A stretch of DNA of 6,743 nt, taken from positions 1 through 6,743 of the forward strand of contig JAQBZS010000401.1 of NCBI GenBank assembly GCA_027622115.1, written 5' to 3'. This document shows, one piece after another, positions 1 through 5,940 of the stretch. The notes beneath the pieces are model-generated. The model ran no database searches, had not been told where the DNA came from, and saw nothing but the letters and a program-made list of their open reading frames with translations. Each line of letters opens with the position of its first letter. The first letter of the stretch is position 1. Source of the stretch: Planctomycetota bacterium. GTDB lineage: Bacteria; Planctomycetota; Planctomycetia; Planctomycetales; Planctomycetaceae. Position numbers and translations under genes: made by a program.

Positions 1-104
1 GGCAGGAGTGGAGTGCCCGTCCTACAACAAACCTCGGCATTCACACCCAGAAACGGAAGAACCGTAAAGATCCCACAGATGGCAACACCATATCCCACAA
101 AACC

Positions 105-1460
105 CTATGCCGCTTGTTTCGGCGACACGGCGGTCCGACTCACGACGTCGATTCGTGCGTTGATCGATTCCAGCTTGCCGGGCACGTCCGCGTATCCGCG
201 TTCCAGAAAATGGATGCCGCTGACTTCCGTTGTGCCTTCCGCCAGCAAAGCCGCGATGACATACGCGAATCCCGCTCGCAAATCGGGAATCCGAATCGGC
301 ACACCGTGGAGCGTCGTGCGGCCTCGGATGATGCAACTGTGTTCGTGGCCTTGATTCCGGAAGCGGCATGGCTTGTGACCGAGGCAGAACTTCGCCAGAC
401 CAATGTCCGCGCCCATTTGCTGCAGGGCTGCCGTGTATCCAAAGCGATTCTCATAGACGGTTTCGTGTACGACACACATGCCGTCCGCCTGCGTCAGCAT
501 GACCACCAACGGCTGTTGCCAATCGGTCATGAAACCGGGATGCACATCGGTCTCGACGTGAATCGGCGCCAGCGACGTTTGTTGGCGAAAGAATGTGATC
601 CCGTCATTCTCGACACGGAATCCGCCGCCGATTTTGCGCAGCGTGTTCAAGAACGATGTCATGTGTTCTTGCCGCGCATTCTTGACGGTGATCCGTCCGT
701 TCGTGGCAACGGCCGCCGCCGCGAAAGATGCGACTTCGATGCGATCCGTAATGGGTGCGTGATGGGTGCCGTTCAGAGTCGGCACGCCTTCGATGATGAT
801 TCGACGATCCACATCGATCACGATTTGTGCGCCCATTTTTTGCAGAAACAGGATCGTGTCGATGACTTCCGGTTCGATGGCGGCGTTGCTGATGACGGTC
901 GTGCCCCGCGCGACGACGGCCGCCAACACGCAATTCTCGGTGGCACCGACACTGGGATACGGCAACGTAATTTCGGTGCCGCGTAGTCCCTTGGATGTCG
1001 CGCGGTAGCCGCCGTTGTACGACTCGACACACACGCCCAGCATCTCCAAGGCGTTGATGTGGAAATCGACGGGGCGCGGACCGATTTGGCAGCCGCCCAC
1101 GGTGGGCACCGAGGCCGATCCTGTCCGATGCAGCAATGGGCTGAGCATCAGGATCGGGATTCGATTGAACCCGGAATACTTCTGCCCGACTTCCGCCGTC
1201 TTCACCCGAGGCGTGTGCAGTCGCAACGTGTCGTCGTTCAGCCACGCATACTCCGTGCCGACGTCGGACAGCATTTCGAGGATGGCGTCGATTTCGATGA
1301 TCCGCGGCACGTTGGAAAACACACACGGCTCGGGGGTCAGCAACGACGCCACAAGTTGCTTGCCGATGGCGTTCTTCGCGCCACTGACCACAACCGACCC
1401 TTCAAGTCGGCGTCCGCCTCGAATGAGGTACGTCTTTTCGTCTTGCTCGGGAGATTGCAT
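105..1460 (-). CDS. murA: UDP-N-acetylglucosamine 1-carboxyvinyltransferase (MurA)
   Basis: This cytoplasmic enzyme transfers enolpyruvate from phosphoenolpyruvate to UDP-GlcNAc, the first committed step of peptidoglycan synthesis. The 451-residue protein carries the EPSP-synthase-type double fold. Visible landmarks, matched to E. coli MurA, are SGAKNA with K29/N30 (K22/N23), R100 (R91), GGCQIGPRP with C124 and R129 (C115, R120), MTDWQ with D313 (D305), DLRAG with R395 (R371) and ERGY with R421 (R397). The spacings R100-C124 and R395-R421 equal those in E. coli, so the site looks intact. The loop cysteine implies the usual fosfomycin-reactive form. The protein is about 30 residues longer than the typical 419, partly through a Cys/His-rich insert near residues 357-378. 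The ATG at 1460 has GGAAG seven bases upstream, and an in-frame stop lies just before it, so no longer start is plausible. It sits 144 bases downstream of the secreted-protein gene on the same strand. Confidence 0.95.
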   Translation of the reverse strand: MQSPEQDEKTYLIRGGRRLEGSVVVSGAKNAIGKQLVASLLTPEPCVFSNVPRIIEIDAILEMLSDVGTEYAWLNDDTLRLHTPRVKTAEVGQKYSGFNRIPILMLSPLLHRTGSASVPTVGGCQIGPRPVDFHINALEMLGVCVESYNGGYRATSKGLRGTEITLPYPSVGATENCVLAAVVARGTTVISNAAIEPEVIDTILFLQKMGAQIVIDVDRRIIIEGVPTLNGTHHAPITDRIEVASFAAAAVATNGRITVKNARQEHMTSFLNTLRKIGGGFRVENDGITFFRQQTSLAPIHVETDVHPGFMTDWQQPLVVMLTQADGMCVVHETVYENRFGYTAALQQMGADIGLAKFCLGHKPCRFRNQGHEHSCIIRGRTTLHGVPIRIPDLRAGFAYVIAALLAEGTTEVSGIHFLERGYADVPGKLESINARIDVVSRTAVSPKQAA

Positions 1461-1604
1461 GAAACGTCTTCCGCGTGGGACCGATTGTCGGGATGCGGAA
1501 CGATATCAATGCAGTGTCCGTCGTCGAAGATGACTTTGCCTCGTTTCATGCTTGGTGAAACGTAATTCCACCTCCCGCCAAATCTGAACGACGTAAGCTC
1601 GAAT

Positions 1605-2807
1605 TTAGCGAGACACCGGTCGGTAGGCCCAAGCCTTGCCCTGCGTCATGTTGTCAAAGTTGATCTTGTAGGTTGTCACAATTCGTTTGCCGAAGTTTTG
1701 TTGCAGGATGAAGATGTTCTTGCCCTGCACGGAATACACCACGGCGGTGTGATTGGGAGCACCCATGGTGGCGTAGGAATTGGCTTCGTCGAAGCGAGCC
1801 GTTTCGAATTGCAGAATGTCGCCGGGAATCACTTCGTCGAGACCAATCTGTCGCCCGAAGGTGTACCACACGGCGGGTTTGGCCTTGGCATAGATCAGTG
1901 CCTCGTTTGCCAGCGTCCAACATTCACCGTTGCCGACTTGCTTGCCGAGGTTCGCGACACAGAACTCGACGACCTTCTTGTTAAGCCGACCGATATCCGG
2001 ATTGTTGTCGACGGCTTCCTTGGCGGCTTTCGGTTCGACCGGTCCCGCATCGGCCTTCGGCGGAGCCTCCGTGGTGTTGCGATCTTTTTCGTTGTTGCCG
2101 GCGGGAGCGGCGGGCCGACCTTCACGGGACTTGTCTTGAGCGTCGCGAGACTTGGACGGGCTGGTTGATCCGGGGGTCGAACCGATTGCGGTGTTCCGTC
2201 CGAGTCCCTGGGCCTGTGCGGCCTGGATCAACGCTCCAAGACCGGCGATCCGAGCCGGGTTGAGATTTGGCCGACCCACCGATGCGACTTGGGGTTTGGC
2301 AACTTGTGAACGCCCCTGTTCGAGGATTTCCTCGGAGACTTGAGCCGTCGACAAGAATAAACGGTCCACATCGTCCAGCATCGTAATCCGCATGGACGCG
2401 TGGCTTGGTCGGACAAGCCGGTAGTCCACCGCGACCAACGCATCGAATTTCGCTTCGGCGCGGAACTTGGCCACTTCGGCCGACTTGGGCAGTCGCTTGG
2501 CTTTCTGCGCGCGGGCCAGTCTGCGGGCAGACGTGCCATCGACAACCGTCAAGCCAGCCTTCCGGATGCCGGCTTCGATCTTGGCTTGAACTTCATTCAA
2601 CACACCCGCCGCCCCGCGATCCGGTCGACTTCGCTCGTCTTCCCGAACCACGACCAAGACCGACTTCACTTGAGCCTGTTTGGCGGCTTCCACCAGATTC
2701 TTGATGTGGGCTTCGAGTTGTTCGTCGGCAGTCGGGGCGGCCATCGCCGAACTTCCACCGCACGCAACACACACGGTTACGGCCAGAATCATGCGAGGTG
2801 TGAACAT
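1605..2807 (-). CDS. Secreted protein with BBC1/AIM3-like cysteine-proteinase-fold C-terminus
   Basis: This is an exported 400-residue protein of unknown role. Residues 1-24 form a signal peptide: MFTPR, a hydrophobic core, then AMAA as a likely signal peptidase I site. C16 makes a poor lipobox, so a lipoprotein is less likely. Residues about 46-165 look like an alpha/beta domain (SVLVVV strand, long helix, ALVAVDYRLV and later strands), loosely resembling FlgO/CsgG-type periplasmic modules. Residues about 205-268 are a Pro/Ala/Lys/Glu-rich linker. The C-terminal domain (about 275-398) holds GECWTLA with C296, APNHTAVVY with H353 and QQNFG with N371. This is the Cys-His-Asn order of a papain-like/CHAP-related fold, and the pattern recalls the BBC1/AIM3 cysteine-proteinase-fold family. 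Hydrolase activity is inferred only. An upstream in-frame ATG at 2900 gives 31 extra residues that would bury the signal peptide. The start at 2807 is preferred because AAGGGAG lies five bases before it. Confidence 0.88.
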   Translation of the reverse strand: MFTPRMILAVTVCVACGGSSAMAAPTADEQLEAHIKNLVEAAKQAQVKSVLVVVREDERSRPDRGAAGVLNEVQAKIEAGIRKAGLTVVDGTSARRLARAQKAKRLPKSAEVAKFRAEAKFDALVAVDYRLVRPSHASMRITMLDDVDRLFLSTAQVSEEILEQGRSQVAKPQVASVGRPNLNPARIAGLGALIQAAQAQGLGRNTAIGSTPGSTSPSKSRDAQDKSREGRPAAPAGNNEKDRNTTEAPPKADAGPVEPKAAKEAVDNNPDIGRLNKKVVEFCVANLGKQVGNGECWTLANEALIYAKAKPAVWYTFGRQIGLDEVIPGDILQFETARFDEANSYATMGAPNHTAVVYSVQGKNIFILQQNFGKRIVTTYKINFDNMTQGKAWAYRPVSR

Positions 2808-2812
2808 GTTGA

Positions 2813-2819
2813 CTCCCTT
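2813..2819 (-). promoter_or_regulatory. Ribosome binding site of the secreted-protein gene
   Basis: AAGGGAG on the minus strand, five bases before the ATG at 2807. It decides the start against the longer in-frame ATG at 2900, and the signal peptide begins exactly at the chosen ATG. Confidence 0.7.
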
Positions 2820-3070
2820 GTGGATGATCGAATTCGCCCAGTCTGTCGGATCAACGGGCTGCGACTCAACCGCTAGAACGTGAAGCGTAACGGGATTCAA
2901 CGGCGAAGACGATTGGGAATCGGAGGTGGGAAGGGGGCGTCTGGTTCAAGACTCGTAACTCGCACCGATCGGCATCCTCCTCCTCGCCGGCGCAGCAAAT
3001 TGAGTGGTCCGATTCCGCCGAGTCCAAGCGGTGAATCGCCTCGGCCACCGGCTTTGTCTCAAATCGTTCG

Positions 3071-3099
3071 TTGGCCAAGGTCGAACACAGTGGTAAACT
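3071..3099 (+). promoter_or_regulatory. Candidate sigma70-like promoter of the dehydrogenase operon
   Basis: TTGGCC (3071-3076) and TAAACT (3094-3099) are separated by 17 bases. Each hexamer matches four of six positions of the sigma70 consensus. Transcription would start near 3106, giving a leader of about 55 bases. Matches of this quality arise by chance, and planctomycete promoters are poorly defined, so this is only a candidate. Confidence 0.25.
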
Positions 3100-3161
3100 C
3101 GCCATTCTGCGCAGATTTTCCAGTGCACCAGTTCCACTTCATGTTGTCTCAGGCAGGTTTG

Positions 3162-4301
3162 ATGGGTCGTAAGCACAGAATGTTGGCCGTAGCGGTTCGT
3201 CCGGGCCAAAAAAACAGCGTCCACTTGCGGGACGACGTCCGGAAGCCGTCGGTCAAAGACGTGCCGGAAGGGCGCGGCGTGTTGGTGAAAACGCTCAAAG
3301 TGGGCGTCGATGCGACCGATCGTGAAATCAACGATGCGCTTTATGGGAATGCGCCGGAAGGCGACGACTATTTGATCATCGGCCATGAGTGTTTCGGCAT
3401 CGTGGAGCAGGTTGGTTCGGCCGTCAAACACGTCAAGCCGGGTGACTACGTCACGAGTACCGTGCGACGAAACGGTGATTCGAAGTACGATCGGATCGGC
3501 CGCTCGGACATCACCAGCCAAGAAGAGTACTACGAACGCGGCATCAATCTGCGACACGGGTTCATGACCGAGTACTTCGTGGACGACGCCGAGTTCATGG
3601 TCAAGATCCCCAAGAAACTCAAGCACCTGCATGTCTTGGCGGAACCGATGAGCTGCGCGGCGAAGGCGGTCGAGCAGGCGTATCTCGCCCAGCAACGGCT
3701 CCAAGTTTGGGAACCCAATCTGGCGTTCGTAACCGGCTCCGGCCAGATCGGCTTGCTGGCGACGCTGGCGTTGCGGAATCGTCGTTGTGAGGTCTACACG
3801 TTGGCTCGCTCGCCAAAGCCGAACCTCAAGGCGCGGATCGCTGAGGGGTTGGGGGCGACGTATATCAGCACGGAAAAAACGTCGTTGAAGAAACTTGCGA
3901 AGAAAGTCGGCAAACCGGATCTGATCATCGACGCCACCGGTTGCAGCAAGAATTCGTTCGAATGCATGAAAGTCTTGGCCCATAACGGGGCCTTGGTCTG
4001 GACCAGCATCACCGGCGGCAAGAACAAATTCAAAATCGACGGCAGCAAGATCAACCTGGAATGGGTGCTGGGGAACAAGTTACTCATCGGTTCCGTGAAT
4101 GCGAATTGGCGGCACTTTGAACGTGGGATCGCGGATCTCGCACTAGGCGAACAGACGTATCCCGGCGTGCTGAAACAAATTCTCACGCACCCGGTCGAGG
4201 GCCTGGAGAATTACCAACAAATGATGGACCTGCTGGTTGCGGGCTCGGCGTTGAAAGTCTATGTCAACGTCGCCGACGACCCGAACGACAAACGAAAATG
4301 A
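3162..4301 (+). CDS. Glucose 1-dehydrogenase-like zinc alcohol dehydrogenase (haloarchaeal type)
   Basis: This medium-chain dehydrogenase (379 residues) resembles archaeal glucose 1-dehydrogenases that oxidise aldoses to lactones with NAD(P)+. The N-terminal GroES-like half has VGVDATDRE with D50, then IGHE with H75/E76, and EPMS with E161. D50 sits where most relatives have a zinc-binding Cys. Haloferax mediterranei glucose dehydrogenase uses Asp38 at this place. The lobe after TVRR (about 101-120) contains no cysteine, so the structural zinc is lost. The Rossmann motif is GSGQIG (192-197). R216 in LARSPKP could contact the 2'-phosphate of NADP. The C-terminal stretch with LEWVLGNK, GSVNAN and LTHPVEGLE is typical of the glucose dehydrogenase C-terminal domain. 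ATG 3162 has AGG four bases upstream. ATG 3180 fits the family N-terminus (MLAVAVRPG) equally well, and ATG 3141 is less likely. The true substrate may be another sugar or polyol. Confidence 0.88.
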   Translation: MGRKHRMLAVAVRPGQKNSVHLRDDVRKPSVKDVPEGRGVLVKTLKVGVDATDREINDALYGNAPEGDDYLIIGHECFGIVEQVGSAVKHVKPGDYVTSTVRRNGDSKYDRIGRSDITSQEEYYERGINLRHGFMTEYFVDDAEFMVKIPKKLKHLHVLAEPMSCAAKAVEQAYLAQQRLQVWEPNLAFVTGSGQIGLLATLALRNRRCEVYTLARSPKPNLKARIAEGLGATYISTEKTSLKKLAKKVGKPDLIIDATGCSKNSFECMKVLAHNGALVWTSITGGKNKFKIDGSKINLEWVLGNKLLIGSVNANWRHFERGIADLALGEQTYPGVLKQILTHPVEGLENYQQMMDLLVAGSALKVYVNVADDPNDKRK

Positions 4302-4338
4302 ACCGAGGCGACATGCGTGGCCTCGGCAGACGTACCGC

Positions 4339-4343
4339 AGAGG
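4339..4343 (+). promoter_or_regulatory. Ribosome binding site of the PLP-enzyme gene
   Basis: AGAGG followed by five C residues and then the ATG at 4349. It favours 4349 over the upstream in-frame ATG at 4298. That earlier ATG overlaps the dehydrogenase stop as ATGA but has no Shine-Dalgarno. Confidence 0.55.
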
Positions 4344-4348
4344 CCCCC

Positions 4349-5548
4349 ATGTTTGACAAAAGTGACGCCCGGTTTCCGATCAAGTCTCGTGAAGTGTTCG
4401 TCAATCACTGCGGCATTGGCCCGACGTGTCGAGCGGCTGTCGATGCCGAGATCAAGATCGCCCAGCAGCATGTGACGGAAGGCACCACCGTCGCGAATGG
4501 TTACGACGCGGTGCTGGCCGATTTGCGGTCCGCCGCTGCGGAATTGATCGGCACGGTCGAGACCAACATGTCTTTCATGCGCAACACGTCTGAAGGCATG
4601 AATCTGATCGCCAATGGATTTCCGTGGCAAGCGGGCGATCAGATCATCACGTATCGCTACGAATACCCGTCGAACATGTTTCCGTGGGTTTTACAGTGCC
4701 AGAATCACGGCGTGGACCTTGTGCTGCTGGACAACACGACCTGGGACGGACAGCCAACCGATTCGACGACGCCAATCGGTTGGTCGCTGGATGACCTTGA
4801 GCGAAAACTTACACCCAAGACGCGGATGGTGACGTTGAGTCATGTGCAGTTTTCGAGCGGGTTTGCGGCCGACCTGCGTGCCTTGTCGGACTTGTGCGAG
4901 GACCGAGGCGTGCTGCTCGTGATCGACGCGGCACAGAGCCTGGGCTGCATGCCGGTCAATGTCGACGATTACAAAATCGCGGCGATCGCTTGGTCCGGTT
5001 GGAAATGGATGCTTGGTCCGATTGGGACCGGTTTGCTCTACACGTCGCCCGAGTTTCGTGAACGGCTTCAATTGACGATGGCCGGCTTCAACTCGATGGC
5101 TCACAGTTTGTTGGGGTCGGATTATCTGGACTACACCTGGGAGCCGATCACGGATGGTCGCGTGTTTGAATACAGCACCGAACCGCTTACTCTCGCTGCT
5201 GGGTTGGCCGCGTCGATTCGTGACAACTTCCTGCAATACGGACCGGTTGCCGTATTCGAGGAAGTCACACGCCTTCAAACCATCCTCCGCGAGGGTCTGG
5301 CGGCTCAAGACACGTACATGACCGCCGGCCCGGCTGATGCACACCGATCGGGGATTCTTTCGGTCACGACACGCCCGGACGTTGCCGATGCGGACGGCAG
5401 CATGAAGTTGCTCATTGCCGAGTTTCGGCGACGAAACATCCGCGCCACGGTTCGTTGCGGGTATTTGCGGCTTGGCCCGCACTACTACAACACGGACGAC
5501 GAAATGCGGACGGTCGTGGAGGCGATTCACAACGCCGCTGGTCGTTGA
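4349..5548 (+). CDS. PLP-dependent aminotransferase class V-fold enzyme
   Basis: This cytoplasmic, 399-residue fold-type I PLP enzyme belongs to the cysteine desulfurase / isopenicillin N epimerase-like group. Visible features are VNHCGIGP (residues 18-25), NTSEGMN (79-85) for the PLP phosphate, SHVQFSSG with H165 stacking on the ring, VIDAAQSLG with D193 and Q196, and SGWKWMLGP with K219 as the Schiff-base lysine. C-terminal VRCGYLRLGPHYYNT holds R369 and R374, candidates for binding a substrate carboxylate. The C-terminal loop does not match the catalytic-Cys motif of SufS/IscS, so sulfur mobilisation is unlikely. A lyase, epimerase or transaminase role is open. ATG 4349 is chosen because it gives the normal family N-terminus and has AGAGG before it. 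ATG 4298 would add 17 Arg/Gly-rich residues and overlap the dehydrogenase stop (ATGA). With only 47 bases between the two genes, they are probably co-transcribed. Confidence 0.87.
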   Translation: MFDKSDARFPIKSREVFVNHCGIGPTCRAAVDAEIKIAQQHVTEGTTVANGYDAVLADLRSAAAELIGTVETNMSFMRNTSEGMNLIANGFPWQAGDQIITYRYEYPSNMFPWVLQCQNHGVDLVLLDNTTWDGQPTDSTTPIGWSLDDLERKLTPKTRMVTLSHVQFSSGFAADLRALSDLCEDRGVLLVIDAAQSLGCMPVNVDDYKIAAIAWSGWKWMLGPIGTGLLYTSPEFRERLQLTMAGFNSMAHSLLGSDYLDYTWEPITDGRVFEYSTEPLTLAAGLAASIRDNFLQYGPVAVFEEVTRLQTILREGLAAQDTYMTAGPADAHRSGILSVTTRPDVADADGSMKLLIAEFRRRNIRATVRCGYLRLGPHYYNTDDEMRTVVEAIHNAAGR

Positions 5549-5566
5549 ACTTCTAGAAGCTATCTG

Positions 5567-5606
5567 AAAAAGGGGTCTGACCCTTTCCGGCCTCAGTTTT
5601 TGCCGG
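5567..5606. repeat. REP-like palindrome plus adjacent CCGGC hairpin
   Basis: AAAGGG (5569-5574) and CCCTTT (5581-5586) form a 6-bp stem around GTCTGA. CCGGC (5587-5591) and GCCGG (5602-5606) form a second stem around CTCAGTTTTT. The GGGTCTGACCC core recalls palindromes scattered between genes in many bacteria, including those carried with REP-associated tyrosine transposases. No transposase is present here. Lying 18 bases past the PLP-enzyme stop, it could also act as a transcription end or mRNA stabiliser. The U tract falls inside the second loop rather than after a stem, so it is not a classic terminator. Confidence 0.5.
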
Positions 5607-5610
5607 GGTT

Positions 5611-5700
5611 TAGGCACGCGCGTTTGAGGACATCTCACGGTCGAAACTGCCAAGAACTGACGAGACGCGTTTTCACTCACTCCTCAAACTCGCGTGCCTA
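5611..5700. repeat. 20-base inverted repeat with 50-base spacer
   Basis: Left arm 5611-5630 (TAGGCACGCGCGTTTGAGGA) is the reverse complement of right arm 5681-5700 at 19 of 20 positions, with a 50-base spacer (5631-5680). The spacer holds no reading frame of note. The arms could be ends of a very small non-autonomous element or two opposed copies of a dispersed repeat. Confidence 0.7.
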
Positions 5701-5708
5701 CGGCGTGC

Positions 5709-5739
5709 GGTTAAACGACGCAGCCTGCGGTCGTCAACC
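5709..5739. repeat. Short imperfect hairpin
   Basis: ACGACGCA pairs with TGCGGTCGT with one bulged G, flanked by GGTT and AACC that also pair after small mismatches. It lies directly between two larger inverted repeats and looks like part of the same repeat cluster. Confidence 0.4.
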
Positions 5740-5747
5740 AAACCGTC

Positions 5748-5799
5748 GTAGTGGGATTCGCCAGAATTCCGAACTTGGATTTCTGGCGAAATCCACTAC
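5748..5799. repeat. 23-base near-perfect inverted repeat (hairpin)
   Basis: Left arm 5748-5770, beginning GTAGTGGGATTCGCCAGAAT, pairs with right arm 5777-5799, ending TTCTGGCGAAATCCACTAC, at 20 of 23 positions around a 6-base loop, GAACTT. The form resembles a REP or miniature palindromic element. The mismatches alter both arms without any coding frame, consistent with a dispersed repeat drifting slowly. No poly-T follows, so it does not look like a standard rho-independent terminator. Confidence 0.7.
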
Positions 5800-5909
5800 T
5801 CGCAAATGCGCGCAAGAAAACTACAAATCGCGAACTAGTACGACTGAGCTTTCATCGTTCAGAATGCCGGCCCGACATGCTGACATTCAAACTAGCCACT
5901 TACGAATTC

Positions 5910-5928
5910 CAATCCGACTTTCGGATTG
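5910..5928 (+). promoter_or_regulatory. Perfect 8-bp hairpin upstream of the sensor gene
   Basis: CAATCCGA (5910-5917) and TCGGATTG (5921-5928) are perfectly complementary around CTT, ending 12 bases before the ATG at 5941. The position would suit an operator or an mRNA leader structure affecting translation of the sensor. Function is inferred from placement only. It differs in sequence from the larger repeats upstream. Confidence 0.4.
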
Positions 5929-5940
5929 CAAGACAGGTAT

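Larger units (their letters stand above)
2808..3161. other. Divergent intergenic region
   Basis: These 354 bases separate the leftward secreted-protein gene from the rightward dehydrogenase gene and should hold promoters for both. The dehydrogenase frame stays open back to 2880, but the extra residues are an Arg/Pro/Ser-rich run with no family match, typical of translated GC-rich non-coding DNA. A 79-codon reading frame on the minus strand (3105-2866) has no Shine-Dalgarno and no recognisable domain. An imperfect hairpin (GATTCCGC, then GCGGTGAATC with a 2-base bulge) lies at 3011-3036 and may be chance. Apart from the candidate promoter listed separately, nothing else is supportable. Confidence 0.6.

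Noticed and set aside
1..104. Possible gene end or murA terminator at the left edge
   Set aside because: The only structure is a 4-bp stem (ACGG/CCGT, near 53-66) with a short T run on the minus strand, too weak to call. No convincing reading frame ends here.
114..986. 290-codon plus-strand frame opposite murA
   Set aside because: It is antisense to a fully conserved MurA, its composition is Arg/Asp/His-rich and no domain is recognisable.
2866..3105. 79-codon minus-strand frame in the divergent intergenic region
   Set aside because: It has no Shine-Dalgarno and no recognisable motif, and its composition is that of random GC-rich sequence.
2880..3161. N-terminal extension of the dehydrogenase back to 2880
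   Set aside because: The added 94 residues are Arg/Pro/Ser-rich and match nothing in the family, whose N-terminus aligns at 3162-3180.
2946..3983. 345-codon minus-strand frame opposite the dehydrogenase
   Set aside because: The plus strand encodes a clear dehydrogenase with intact motifs. The antisense product is Arg/Asp/Val-rich with no family features, as expected from GC-biased third positions.
5550..5559. CTTCTAGAAG palindrome just after the PLP-enzyme stop
   Set aside because: Ten-base palindromes are common by chance, and no partner site or terminator feature accompanies it.
4691..5680. 329-codon minus-strand frame opposite the PLP enzyme
   Set aside because: It lies antisense to an intact PLP enzyme and would begin inside the palindromic intergenic DNA. 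No recognisable domain was seen.
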